A DNA stretch of 64,000 bases from Ruegeria atlantica (GCF_013033965.1 NZ_WQFE01000009.1:124001-188000), one strand, 5' to 3'. Positions 45,023-54,255 are shown, numbered from the stretch's first letter. The notes: a model not told the origin generated them from the sequence alone. Translations and numbers: made by a program.

Positions 45023-45751
45023 TTGGCCGATCTTCTGTTAGTCCATGGATCCTGCCACGGTGCCTGGTGTTGGCGCGAACTTATCCCGGCGTTGGAAACG
45101 CTGGGACATGAGGCGCGCGCCATTGACTTGCCCGGTCACGGCTCGGACCCGACACCGATCGCGAATGTAACGCTGGACAGCTGCCGCGACGCGGTTTTGC
45201 ATGCGAGCTCACCCAATACGATCATTGTAGGTCATTCCTGGGGAGGATACCCGATCAGTGCCGCGGCAGAAACAGCACCGAAAGCCATGCGCGCGCTTGT
45301 TTATCTTGCCGCCTACGTCCCGCAGGATGGCCTTTCGATGGTAGAAATGCGCAGACGCTGGCCCCGGCAGACGATCGTTGATGCCATCGAAAAGTCAACC
45401 GACGGTCAGTCGTACATGTTTAAGCCGAACAAAGTGCACGATCTGTTCTATCATGACTGCCCATCCGAAACGGTGCCATACGCGTTTGCACGCCTGTGCC
45501 CTCAAGCCATCGCACCGCAGGACACCCCCCTGTCCCTGAGCGACAAATTCAGCCGGGTTCCCAAGGCCTATATTCGGACGACCAATGACCGGACAATTCC
45601 GACGGAATACCAGGAACAAATGAGCCATAACGCCCCCGAAGCTATGCGGCATACGATTGCCACGTCGCATTCCCCGTTTTTTGCGCAACCCCAAAAACTC
45701 GCTGATTTGTTGGACAAAATCGCAAAAGACCTGCCAGGATCACAAGTCTGA
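45023..45751 (+). CDS. alpha/beta hydrolase of the methylesterase/hydroxynitrile-lyase-like group
   Basis: 242 residues starting with TTG at 45023 behind AAGGAGAA. The opening LLLVHGSCHGAWCWRELI and nucleophile GHSWGGYP are typical of the MES/salicylate-esterase-like group; the late His is in TSHSPFFAQP. It follows the lactonase gene by 12 bases. Substrate unknown. Confidence 0.85.
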   Translation: MADLLLVHGSCHGAWCWRELIPALETLGHEARAIDLPGHGSDPTPIANVTLDSCRDAVLHASSPNTIIVGHSWGGYPISAAAETAPKAMRALVYLAAYVPQDGLSMVEMRRRWPRQTIVDAIEKSTDGQSYMFKPNKVHDLFYHDCPSETVPYAFARLCPQAIAPQDTPLSLSDKFSRVPKAYIRTTNDRTIPTEYQEQMSHNAPEAMRHTIATSHSPFFAQPQKLADLLDKIAKDLPGSQV

Positions 45752-45818
45752 GCGCATCCCTTTCAACCCGTATCGTCTGCGGTTAAGGTCCGCCAAAATT
45801 ATCATCCTCGCGGTACAA

Positions 45819-47018
45819 ATGCGCCTTCCCTTCTTCTTCGTTCTTCTCACGGTCATGATCGACGCCATGGGCATCGGCCTTGTCCTGCCCATTATGCCGG
45901 AACTGATCGTCGAGGTTCAGGGCGGCACGTTGGCGACGGCTGCGATCTGGGGCGGAATCCTCAGCACAGCATTTGCTGCCATGCAGTTCGTGTTCGGGCC
46001 GGTTTTGGGAAACCTCTCGGATGCTTACGGTCGACGGACAGTTTTGCTGGTTTCGCTGTTCGTCATGTCTCTGGACTATGTTGTCATGGCGCTTGCGGGC
46101 GGCATCTGGCTATTGCTGGCCGGCCGCATCGTCGGAGGCATTACAGCGGCCACGCATGCCACGGCGGCAGCATTCATGGCGGATGTATCCAAACCTCATG
46201 AAAAGGCAGCCAATTTCGGCCTGTTGGGTGCGGCCTTTGGGGTGGGCTTTGTGTTTGGCCCAGTCCTGGGTGGGCTGCTGAGCGAATATGGCACGCGCGC
46301 GCCGTTTTGGGCTGCGGCTGGTTTGTCTGCCACAGCGTTCGCAATTGGCATGTTTGTCATGCCTGAAACGGTCACCGACAAGACCCGCCGGGCCTTCAGC
46401 CTGCGGCGGGCTAACCCGGTGAATTCTCTACGCGCAATTGCTGCGTTGCCCGGCATCCGTCCAATGCTGTGGGTTTATTTCCTGTACTCCATCTCAATCT
46501 ATGTCTACCCGGCCATATGGGCGTATTTCACGACCGAACGGTTCGGCTGGTCACCGCAAATGATCGGCCTGTCACTGGGTATCTACGGGATCGGCATGGC
46601 GGCCGTTCAGGGCGGCTTGATCCGTCCTGCAACCAAGTATTTGGGTGAACGCGTCACTATCATCTGTGGCATGGGGTTCGAGCTTGTTAGCTTTTTGCTT
46701 CTGGCCTTTCTGACCAACGGAATCATTGCGCTGATGCTGATCCCGGTCACAGCAGTCGGAGCAGTTGTGACCCCTGCCCTACAGGCTTTGATGTCACGCG
46801 CGACGCCGGACTCGCAACAGGGCGAACTGCAGGGCGTACTGACCTCTCTGCACGCGTTGTCGATGGTCATTGCTCCGGTGCTCATAACCAGCGTTTTCGC
46901 ACAGTTCATCAAACCCGACGCGGTGATCTACCTGCCTGGTGCACCATTCCTCCTGGCATTCGTTTTGATGGTGGTCGGTTTGGTCGTGTTTTCCCGCTCA
47001 CGCAAGGTCATGGCATAA
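45819..47018 (+). CDS. MFS transporter of the TetA (DHA1) type
   Basis: 399 residues, twelve predicted transmembrane helices. Motif A in GNLSDAYGRRTVLL and the DHA1 motif-C-like GFVFGPVLGG are present; length and sequence pattern fit TCR/Tet exporters. No tetR gene is adjacent, so a metabolite exporter in this catabolic run is as likely as drug efflux. The ATG at 45819 starts MRLPFFFVLLTVMIDAMG; the longer frame from 45657 overlaps the preceding gene and is not supported. Confidence 0.85.
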   Translation: MRLPFFFVLLTVMIDAMGIGLVLPIMPELIVEVQGGTLATAAIWGGILSTAFAAMQFVFGPVLGNLSDAYGRRTVLLVSLFVMSLDYVVMALAGGIWLLLAGRIVGGITAATHATAAAFMADVSKPHEKAANFGLLGAAFGVGFVFGPVLGGLLSEYGTRAPFWAAAGLSATAFAIGMFVMPETVTDKTRRAFSLRRANPVNSLRAIAALPGIRPMLWVYFLYSISIYVYPAIWAYFTTERFGWSPQMIGLSLGIYGIGMAAVQGGLIRPATKYLGERVTIICGMGFELVSFLLLAFLTNGIIALMLIPVTAVGAVVTPALQALMSRATPDSQQGELQGVLTSLHALSMVIAPVLITSVFAQFIKPDAVIYLPGAPFLLAFVLMVVGLVVFSRSRKVMA

Positions 47019-47099
47019 CTACGACATCTCTTTGACGGAATCCGCCTTGCAGGGTCCGCTCAAGCGCGCCACCGTGGCGCAAAGGGAGCGAGAAACAGC

Positions 47100-48194
47100 A
47101 TGCAAACAATCAAAGCCGCCGTTTGTCGGGCGTTCGGCGAACCTCTGGTCATCGAAGACGTCCAGATCGCATCGCCCAAACCGGACGAGGTCGAAGTGAC
47201 TCTGGATGCGGTGGCGATCTGCCATTCGGACATCTCATATGCCAGTGGCGCATGGGGTGGGCACCTTCCGGCCGTCTATGGGCATGAGGCGGCAGGTGTT
47301 ATCACGGCGGCCGGTGACTCGGCTGGTGGATTTCAGGTTGGGGATCCGGTTGTCGTCACCCTGATCCGGGCATGCGGCTCGTGCCCCTCATGCGCTGGGG
47401 GGAAACCAACTGTCTGCGAAACGCCATATGACACGGTCAAAGGACCATTGCGCACAGCAGACGGCGGGCCGTTGGAACAAGCAATGGCCTGCGGAGCATT
47501 TGCGGAAAAGGTTGTGGTCAGCCACCGGCAGATCGTCAAGATTCCACAGTCGATGCCTAAGGACGTTGCCAGTCTGCTGTCCTGCGGTGTGATTACGGGC
47601 GTAGGTGCCGCTGTTAACGCTGCAGGGCTGCGTCCTGGGCAGGATGTGGTGGTGATTGGTGCGGGCGGCGTCGGACTGAACGCGGTCCAGGGTGCACGCA
47701 TAGCAGGTGCGCGCCGCATCGTGGCCGTGGACATGACCGAAGAGAAGCTGGCCATCGCCAAGGAATTTGGCGCAACCCACGGCGTCTTGGCCGATCAGAA
47801 AGCCCCCTGGAAGGCCGCTTACAAAGCGCTTGGGGGGCGCGGCGCGGACGCCGTGTTGATCACCGTCGGCGCACTCCCTGCCTATGATCAGGCCCCTCGT
47901 TACTTGGGTCCGGGTGGCAAGGCAGTCATGATCGGGATGCCCCATTCCGGGGATATGGCAAGTTATGAGCCGGTGGTGCTGGCCGCGCTGGGTCAGGGCC
48001 TGATCGGGTCGAAAATGGGTGATGTCGTCATTCAGCGGGATATTCCATGGATGATCGACCTTTATGAACAAGGGCGTCTGAAGCTGGACGAACTGATCTC
48101 GGGCCGGTGGTCCCTGTCGCAGATCAACGAAGCAATTGAGGACACCAAAACCGGGTCCGCCAAGCGCAACGTGATCGTTTTCGACAGGACCTAA
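47100..48194 (+). CDS. zinc-dependent alcohol dehydrogenase (MDR family)
   Basis: 364 residues. Catalytic zinc residues in AICHSD and GHEAAG, structural zinc cysteines in CGSCPSCAGGKPTVC, and the Rossmann loop GAGGVGLNAVQGA. The layout is close to class III/aryl-alcohol dehydrogenases. GGGAG precedes the ATG, and a small GCGCCA/TGGCGC hairpin (47066-47080) lies upstream. It is followed by the enolase-superfamily gene 24 bases later, probably one unit. Confidence 0.9.
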   Translation: MQTIKAAVCRAFGEPLVIEDVQIASPKPDEVEVTLDAVAICHSDISYASGAWGGHLPAVYGHEAAGVITAAGDSAGGFQVGDPVVVTLIRACGSCPSCAGGKPTVCETPYDTVKGPLRTADGGPLEQAMACGAFAEKVVVSHRQIVKIPQSMPKDVASLLSCGVITGVGAAVNAAGLRPGQDVVVIGAGGVGLNAVQGARIAGARRIVAVDMTEEKLAIAKEFGATHGVLADQKAPWKAAYKALGGRGADAVLITVGALPAYDQAPRYLGPGGKAVMIGMPHSGDMASYEPVVLAALGQGLIGSKMGDVVIQRDIPWMIDLYEQGRLKLDELISGRWSLSQINEAIEDTKTGSAKRNVIVFDRT

Positions 48195-48218
48195 CCCGGC
48201 AAGGCAGGAGGACACCTG

Positions 48219-49451
48219 ATGAAGCTGCAAGATCTCGATATCATCGTCACTGCGCCTCCCGCGCCCGGATGGGGCGGGCGGTATTGGATACTGGTCAAAG
48301 TCACGACCGATACCGGAATCACTGGCTGGGGCGAATGCTATGCATCCTCAGTTGGTCCCGAAGCAATGCGCCATGTCATACAGGACGTGTTCGAACGTCA
48401 CATGCTGGGCGAAAACCCCGAAAACATCGAGCTGATGTTCCGCCGCGCCTATTCCAGCGGTTTCACGCAGCGCCCTGATCTGACGGTCATGGGTGCATTC
48501 TCTGGGCTGGAAATCGCTTGCTGGGACATCTTGGGTAAGGATCGCGATCGCCCGGTCCATGCCTTGCTTGGCGGGCTGGTGAACGAACGCATCCGGGCCT
48601 ACACCTATCTGTACCCCCTGCCCCAACATAACCTGACCGATTTCTGGACCTCGCCGGAGCAAGCTGGCGAATGTGCTGCCGAAATGGTCCGACGCGGCTT
48701 CACAGCCGTCAAGTTCGACCCGGCCGGGCCTTATACGATACGCGGCGGGCACATGCCTGCAATGTCCGACATCTCGATGTCTGTGGCATTCTGCAAAGCG
48801 ATCCGAGAAGCCGTAGGCGACAAAGCCGACCTTCTGTTCGGCACCCACGGGCAATTCAACACGGCAGGTGCAATCCGATTGGGTCAAGCGCTCGAACCCT
48901 ATTCCCCGCTGTGGTTCGAAGAGCCGGCACCCCCCGACATGATCGAGGACATGGCCCGCGTCGCGCGAAACGTTCGCATCCCGGTCGCAACTGGCGAACG
49001 CATGACCACCAAGGCTGAATTCGCCGCCGTTTTGCGGGCCGGAGCGGCGGAAATCCTGCAACCCGCGCTGGGCCGTGCCGGCGGCATTTGGGAGATGAAG
49101 AAAGTGGCCGCCATCGCCGAAGTCTTCAGCGCTCAGATGGCCCCACATTTGTATGCCGGTCCGGTCGAATGGGCCGCCAATATCCACCTTGCCGCATCCA
49201 TCCCTAACCTGTTGCTGCTTGAGACCATTGAAACTCCGTTCCACGATCAACTCATCAACAGCTCACTGCGGGCCGAGGAGGGATTTGTCTTGGCCCCCAC
49301 TGCACCCGGCCTTGGCATTGAGGTCAACGAAGACCTAGCCCGGGCACATCCGTTCAAGGGCGACGGCCTGCATCTACAGATGCAGGAAGAGCCCTGCGAT
49401 TACGTGAATGGAAACGCCTTTCAGGGCGGTGCCCCTGCAACCGAGGGGTGA
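48219..49451 (+). CDS. mandelate racemase/muconate lactonizing enzyme family protein
   Basis: 410 residues of the enolase superfamily. N-terminal capping domain, then barrel residues: Lys in AVKFDPAG, GTHGQFN, metal Glu in FEEPAPP and ATGERM, and APHLYAGP near the C-terminus. The set resembles acid-sugar dehydratases (galactonate/gluconate type) more than muconate cycloisomerase. AGGAGG precedes the ATG. Together with the upstream dehydrogenase it may handle a sugar acid or similar hydroxy acid. Confidence 0.87.
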   Translation: MKLQDLDIIVTAPPAPGWGGRYWILVKVTTDTGITGWGECYASSVGPEAMRHVIQDVFERHMLGENPENIELMFRRAYSSGFTQRPDLTVMGAFSGLEIACWDILGKDRDRPVHALLGGLVNERIRAYTYLYPLPQHNLTDFWTSPEQAGECAAEMVRRGFTAVKFDPAGPYTIRGGHMPAMSDISMSVAFCKAIREAVGDKADLLFGTHGQFNTAGAIRLGQALEPYSPLWFEEPAPPDMIEDMARVARNVRIPVATGERMTTKAEFAAVLRAGAAEILQPALGRAGGIWEMKKVAAIAEVFSAQMAPHLYAGPVEWAANIHLAASIPNLLLLETIETPFHDQLINSSLRAEEGFVLAPTAPGLGIEVNEDLARAHPFKGDGLHLQMQEEPCDYVNGNAFQGGAPATEG

Positions 49452-49491
49452 CAAAACAATGGGAATTGAGGCACATTGACCCAACTACAAG

Positions 49492-49851
49492 GTGTTTGAC
49501 GGGCCAGGCGTGACACTTAAAGACGACAAGTCCCAGAAATCCAAAGCTGCGCTAACTGACATGCAGGAAAGCGCGGCCCGGGCCTCTGCGTTTCTGAAAA
49601 CGCTCGCGCATGAGGGCCGATTGATGATCCTGTGCCATCTGGCCGACGGTGAAAAATCCGTGGGTGAGTTGGAGGCGTTGCTAGATATTCGTCAGGCCGC
49701 GGTCAGCCAAATGCTGGCGCGCCTGCGCGCTGAAAACATTGTCGCAACGCGCAGGGATGGCAAATCCATCTATTACTCGCTGTACGATGACGGCGCGGCG
49801 AAGGTGATCGCAGTGCTCTACGAAATGTTTTGCAGCCCCGACAACGAATAG
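49492..49851 (+). CDS. ArsR-family regulator with the SqrR/BigR persulfide-sensor cysteine pair
   Basis: 119 residues from the GTG at 49492 (GTG 49510 or ATG 49561 are alternatives). The winged helix has KTLAHEGRLMILCHLADGE and IRQAAVSQMLARLRAE. Cys48 and Cys114 are 66 residues apart, the same spacing as Cys41/Cys107 of Rhodobacter capsulatus SqrR, which forms a tetrasulfide bridge with reactive sulfur. The sequence around both cysteines also matches that group. No sqr or sulfide gene is in view, so the target is unknown; it faces the large ABC-type gene tail to tail. Confidence 0.82.
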   Translation: MFDGPGVTLKDDKSQKSKAALTDMQESAARASAFLKTLAHEGRLMILCHLADGEKSVGELEALLDIRQAAVSQMLARLRAENIVATRRDGKSIYYSLYDDGAAKVIAVLYEMFCSPDNE

Positions 49852-49854
49852 CCT

Positions 49855-52800
49855 CTAGTTCGACACGTAGCCCGCGATTACCTGCAACAGCTTGAACGCC
49901 GTTGCAGCGTCGTTTTCAACCACGGCCAGGAATTCTTCTTCGCCGATCCGCAGGCAAGACAGCTCTGTCTCGGCGATCATGCTAAGAGCCCGAGGTTCCT
50001 TGCGGATCAGCCCCAACTCTCCGACCAACGCTCCGGGCCCGACCTTGACAATCAACTGATCTGCCCCATCAAGCTGCGGCAGATACAACCCGGCTTCTCC
50101 TTCCAGCACCACATAAGCGCCATCCGTTGGCTGATCGTCTTTGAGGAAAACAATCTCTCCTGCTTTGGCATCGAACCAGCGCGCACCAAAGGCCAACAGG
50201 CGCAACTGTCGGCGATCCAGCCCGGAAAACAGCGGCGTCTGTTCGAGCGCCCGCAGCTTGCGCGCAAGGTCAGCCGAGGCGGCACTGTCTTCTTCCACGT
50301 CCACCGGTCCTTCGTCAGAGACGACCCGACCTTGCCTGATTTCGACATACATGTCGAACACATCAGGGCTGTCGAACTGATCGTTCAGATAGATCACCGT
50401 GGTATCCGGCAAGAGCGCACGCAGGTTTTTGTAAACCGCCACTTTTGAGGCCATGTCATAGCTGGCCAACGCATCCTCAAGAATCAGAATGTCCGGTTTC
50501 TTGATCGTTGCGCGTGTGAAAGACAGGGGTTCGGCAAAGACCGCGGGCAGGTTTTGCCCACCGAGCGCCACCGGGACGTCATAGATCAGTTCGACCACCA
50601 GCGGGCGCGCACCGTTTTCATTCAGGACATCCACGATCAGTTTGCGCGCCTCATCCGAACGGGCACCACCGATCTGACTGACTTTTCCGAACAAAGCGTT
50701 TTCCAGAACCGTCAAGCCGGGCGCAAACTTCGATTTGTCCAATGGCACAAACACGTCCAGCAACCGTTCCAGCAGCTTTTCCGAGTGGCTATGCCGCAGC
50801 TCAAGTATTCGGTCTTTGAGGTCATCGGTGAACGCCGGACCAATCTGTTCCGCCGAAATCACGAACGGAACGGCCAACAAATTCGCAAGCTGTTCATCAT
50901 CCAACCCCGAAACGCCTTCGTTCCGGGTTTTCTCGACCAGCTCCACCGCGGACTCATAGGTCTGCGCCTCCAACCCCAGTTTGCGGAACAGGGGATGATC
51001 GGTGCCGTCCAGGCCGAAAATCTGGCGCAGCATCTCGATCACATCGCGCGTCAGGCTGACCAGAGTTTCGTCCAGACCAAATTCACGTAGCTGTCCCAGA
51101 AACACGGTCTGTTGCGCCAAAAGTTCCTGTGTGACCGGCACTTTGGGCGTGGCAAACAGCAAGTTTTCCGCAACCGGCAATGCCGGATTATAGCTGTCGC
51201 GATCAAAGATCAAAGCCTGCTGATCCAGCCCCGAGTTTTTCACCGCGTCCTGAACCAAGGGACGCAATTCGACCAGTTTGTCGGCCAATTCGGGGTGTTC
51301 TGTGGCATCAAAAACCTGTTCGGCCCCGCGCAAGAACAACGCTGCGCCAGAGCCCATCCCATCAATCAGCTTCAGCCACCAGTCGCGCACCTCTTCAGCA
51401 TTTTCCAATCCCGCAATGGTCGGGTCCAGCCAATTTGCCTTGAATGGGTCAGCGCTATTTCCGGCCCGCAGGGTCTCATCATGTCCGGGGTCGCTCGTTT
51501 CCGTTGTCTGTGGCTTGAACCGCATCGGCATCATGACGTTGTCGCCCAGCGTGCCCTGGAACATCACCGGTCGGGACGACGCGTACCCAATGCGCGCCGC
51601 CACGACGCTTTGGTGCAGCTCGGACAGATTGACGTCACCTATCCGAACCCGGCCTGAGCTGGGCAAGATTTCCCGCGTCAGCAACTCGGCGACAGCGCGG
51701 CGGTCCTCTTCGCTGGGGGCGGCAATTCCAATGATTTTTCCACTGGAAAATGTCAGATCCAGATCATCCAGAATCTGATTGCCGTCCATATCGCGGACCG
51801 AGACATGATCCAGCACAATGTCGCCGTTCAGCCTTGGATTGGCGTCGGGTTCGCCTTCGAACAGTTTTTCGTTGTGCATTCCAGCTGGTGCAAACCGTTC
51901 GGTCACCACGTCCCACCGCAGCGACATGTCCTGTGTCTGGTTGTAGTAGGTCAACAGTTCCTTCCACGGCGAGCTGAGGTCCTTGTACGCGGCCAAGGCC
52001 GCAACCAGAGCCCCCAAAGACACCGACCCCTGCAAAACCAGAAGACCGCCAACCAGATAAAACAGGAACGGCGTAAGCTGCGAAATGAAGTTGTTTATGA
52101 ATTTCATAAAGAACTTCTTCTGGTAGATCTCGAACCGGATGCCAAACAAGCGCCCCAGCTGATCGGAAACCATTGCGCGACGATACCGCCACCCACCGTT
52201 GGCACGCAATGTGGACGCACCCGCCGCGTTCTCGCCGATCTGGGCGGCAAGCACCCGCACTTCTTGAATTCGTTTTTTGTTTAGAAGGTTGATCTGGCGT
52301 TGCAGCTTCGGGATCAGCCAGGCTTGCAATGGGATTAGCGCAATTGCCGCCAACCCGAACCAGAAGCTTTGCAAAAACAGAAAGGACAGGATGGTGATCA
52401 TCTGACCCGCCTGCAAAACCGGTTGGCTAATCGCATCCCCCATAAGCCCACCCATCGGTTCGCTTTCGGCGGTGACCATCGACACCAGCTCGCCTTGGCT
52501 GACACGCTCAAAATAGGGTTGAGGGAAACGCAACGCGCGACTGATCAGCACATACCGGAACCGGCGCAGCATACGCTCGCTCAGCACGCCCTTCATCGTG
52601 TTGATGCGCATTTTCATCAGGCCATGCGCCAGCACCGCCACAAGGAACCCGATACACAGAACGATCAGAAATGTTGTCTGCGGCAGGCTATAGCCCCACA
52701 CATCCACAACTGGACTGGCGGCACCGATTGCATCGTTGATGATGCGTTTGGGCAGTTCAAGCGTCAGATAGAGCAGTGGAAACAAGGTCGACGTCACGGC

Positions 52801-52863
52801 CAGCAGAATCAACTGGTCGCGCTTCGAGTACTTCCAAATAAACTGGAAAATTGAACGTTCTAT
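49855..52863 (-). CDS. ABC-type membrane protein with degenerate nucleotide-binding domain and C-terminal cyclic-nucleotide-binding domain
   Basis: About 1000 residues. First comes an ABC exporter transmembrane domain (six helices, about 1-310). The NBD that follows lacks a Walker A lysine: IIGIAAPSEEDRR stands where GxxGxGKS/T should be. The signature region reads PLSFTRATIKKPD instead of LSGGQ, and the Walker B region reads ILILEDALASYD. A roughly 270-residue insert splits the NBD and contains two further Q-loop-like blocks. Residues about 860-1000 form a cNMP-binding domain (VLEGEAGLYLPQ, GALVGELGLI). The first standard start is TTG at 52812, but the frame continues upstream through ERSIFQFIWKYSKRDQ to an ATA at 52863, where I expect the true start. 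Confidence 0.85.
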   Translation of the reverse strand: MERSIFQFIWKYSKRDQLILLAVTSTLFPLLYLTLELPKRIINDAIGAASPVVDVWGYSLPQTTFLIVLCIGFLVAVLAHGLMKMRINTMKGVLSERMLRRFRYVLISRALRFPQPYFERVSQGELVSMVTAESEPMGGLMGDAISQPVLQAGQMITILSFLFLQSFWFGLAAIALIPLQAWLIPKLQRQINLLNKKRIQEVRVLAAQIGENAAGASTLRANGGWRYRRAMVSDQLGRLFGIRFEIYQKKFFMKFINNFISQLTPFLFYLVGGLLVLQGSVSLGALVAALAAYKDLSSPWKELLTYYNQTQDMSLRWDVVTERFAPAGMHNEKLFEGEPDANPRLNGDIVLDHVSVRDMDGNQILDDLDLTFSSGKIIGIAAPSEEDRRAVAELLTREILPSSGRVRIGDVNLSELHQSVVAARIGYASSRPVMFQGTLGDNVMMPMRFKPQTTETSDPGHDETLRAGNSADPFKANWLDPTIAGLENAEEVRDWWLKLIDGMGSGAALFLRGAEQVFDATEHPELADKLVELRPLVQDAVKNSGLDQQALIFDRDSYNPALPVAENLLFATPKVPVTQELLAQQTVFLGQLREFGLDETLVSLTRDVIEMLRQIFGLDGTDHPLFRKLGLEAQTYESAVELVEKTRNEGVSGLDDEQLANLLAVPFVISAEQIGPAFTDDLKDRILELRHSHSEKLLERLLDVFVPLDKSKFAPGLTVLENALFGKVSQIGGARSDEARKLIVDVLNENGARPLVVELIYDVPVALGGQNLPAVFAEPLSFTRATIKKPDILILEDALASYDMASKVAVYKNLRALLPDTTVIYLNDQFDSPDVFDMYVEIRQGRVVSDEGPVDVEEDSAASADLARKLRALEQTPLFSGLDRRQLRLLAFGARWFDAKAGEIVFLKDDQPTDGAYVVLEGEAGLYLPQLDGADQLIVKVGPGALVGELGLIRKEPRALSMIAETELSCLRIGEEEFLAVVENDAATAFKLLQVIAGYVSN

Positions 52864-53065
52864 GGAACCTGCCCCTACTACGGATCACGGATACGATCTT
52901 GACCAAAGTGCCGTAAATCCAACACTCTGAATTTACCTTAGTCCAGCAAAAAGAGGCAAATAGTTTCCAATTTGATCAGTTAACTGCCGAGTGTGAACAA
53001 GTTCATTTGCGCAACCACAAATTAGTGCCTAGAGTCTGCTTTGGGACGATATTGGGAGGAGTCAT

Positions 53066-53455
53066 TTGACTGCCAGTTTAGGCGCAGTGCTATTGATGCT
53101 CTGCTTATTGCAGATCAAACATATGTTTGCGGACTTTTTTCTACAGACTCCGAAAATGTTGGCAGGGCGAGGTGAGTATTTTCACCTGGGCCGTGCGCAG
53201 CATGCCGGTGTGCATGTCGTCGGATCAGTGATTGTCTTTTTGCTATTTGGCGCGCCGTGGTCGTTCATTTTGATCATTGCTGCGCTGGAATGGATTGTTC
53301 ATTTCAATATTGATTTCGCCAAGGCCAGCTATTCGGACAAAAAGCAACTGATGCCGACGCAAGCCGCGTTTTGGCGTGCTGCCGGTCTGGATCAGTGCCT
53401 GCACAACCTGACCTACATTGCCATGGTCTGGGCCTGGGTTGCGTTCGCGACCTGA
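53066..53455 (+). CDS. DUF3307 family membrane protein
   Basis: 129 residues with three to four transmembrane helices. HMFADFFLQTPKMLAGRG and EWIVHFNIDFAKA are the DUF3307 hallmarks; His and Asp within the helices recall metal-dependent membrane hydrolases. The start is TTG at 53066 with GGGAGGAG five bases upstream. It diverges from the large ABC-type gene. Function unknown. Confidence 0.87.
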   Translation: MTASLGAVLLMLCLLQIKHMFADFFLQTPKMLAGRGEYFHLGRAQHAGVHVVGSVIVFLLFGAPWSFILIIAALEWIVHFNIDFAKASYSDKKQLMPTQAAFWRAAGLDQCLHNLTYIAMVWAWVAFAT

Positions 53456-53467
53456 TCGGCAATTGAC

Positions 53468-54199
53468 TCAGGCGACGTTTTCCAAGGTTTTAGGGCAATA
53501 CGCGTCCAGCCACATACGATCCAGACGGTCGATATTAGTGAGGTCGAACCGGTCTTCCTCCTTCCAGTAACGACCCGATGGAACAATGTAGTTCAATCTA
53601 GCCTCGGCCTTTAGCGCCGCTTGCATACCCTTTGTCGAAGGTAGCCTGGCAGATTTGAGATTGTCAGACGTCACTGAGGGAAATACCAGCCGGCTTTTGC
53701 CCCGCGACAGCCGCACCACGTGGCAGTTTTGTGTGGCCCCAAACAGCGCCAACCGGGCGGATTTCGCCTCAAGCGACCGCAACGTGACATCCGCGCGCAA
53801 AGGGTCGGCGGCGCCCTTGCCATAAAAATGAGTCTGGCCGCAATTCGGGTAAATCATGTCACAGCCGAAAAAGGCTAGTACGGCCGGTTGAAGCGAGGCC
53901 AAAGCCCAGTACCCGGCTGTAAACGCCATGGTGCCGCCAGCATAAACAAAGCCACCAAATTTGTTTTGAAGCGGAACGTATTCATCCGCTTCGACGATGC
54001 GTTGGCCGCAGGAAAGATTGTCCGGGCGGTTGCCTACGGGAAAATCCTCGGGGTGGATAAGGACATCCCAGTCGGCACGGACGCGCCAGGCGTTGTTAAT
54101 GGCAACGATGTGGGTAAAAGGCTCACGCGGCCAATCCCGCGCCGTCAGAGCGGCCGGAGCACTTCCAAGTATCAGAACGCGATGCGTCGGCTCGGCCAT
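53468..54199 (-). CDS. hypothetical protein with a Rossmann-like fold, GT42/DUF115-like
   Basis: 243 residues. It opens with VLILGSAPAALTARDW and AINNAW, then FVYAGGTMAFTAGYWALASL and FFGCDMIYPNCGQTHFYG. The order G-SAP, N, S/T-G-A-xx-A, then G-x-D-x-Y and H recalls sialyltransferase-like GT42 and DUF115 proteins. This is a weak fold-level guess. It is convergent with the DUF3307 gene and has its own small promoter gap from the flavoprotein gene upstream. Confidence 0.6.
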   Translation of the reverse strand: MAEPTHRVLILGSAPAALTARDWPREPFTHIVAINNAWRVRADWDVLIHPEDFPVGNRPDNLSCGQRIVEADEYVPLQNKFGGFVYAGGTMAFTAGYWALASLQPAVLAFFGCDMIYPNCGQTHFYGKGAADPLRADVTLRSLEAKSARLALFGATQNCHVVRLSRGKSRLVFPSVTSDNLKSARLPSTKGMQAALKAEARLNYIVPSGRYWKEEDRFDLTNIDRLDRMWLDAYCPKTLENVA

Positions 54200-54255
54200 C
54201 CTGGGTCCTACATTTTTTCGGTTCTCAGGAAGGATAGAGCGATTTTTTTCTTAAA

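Noticed and set aside
45819-47018. A tetracycline resistance determinant
   Set aside because: The sequence is a DHA1 exporter of TetA type, but there is no tetR gene and the context is catabolic; drug specificity cannot be read.
52994-53005. TGAAC-AA-GTTCA repeat as an SOS box
   Set aside because: Alphaproteobacterial LexA sites are direct repeats of GTTC with seven bases between; this short inverted repeat does not fit.
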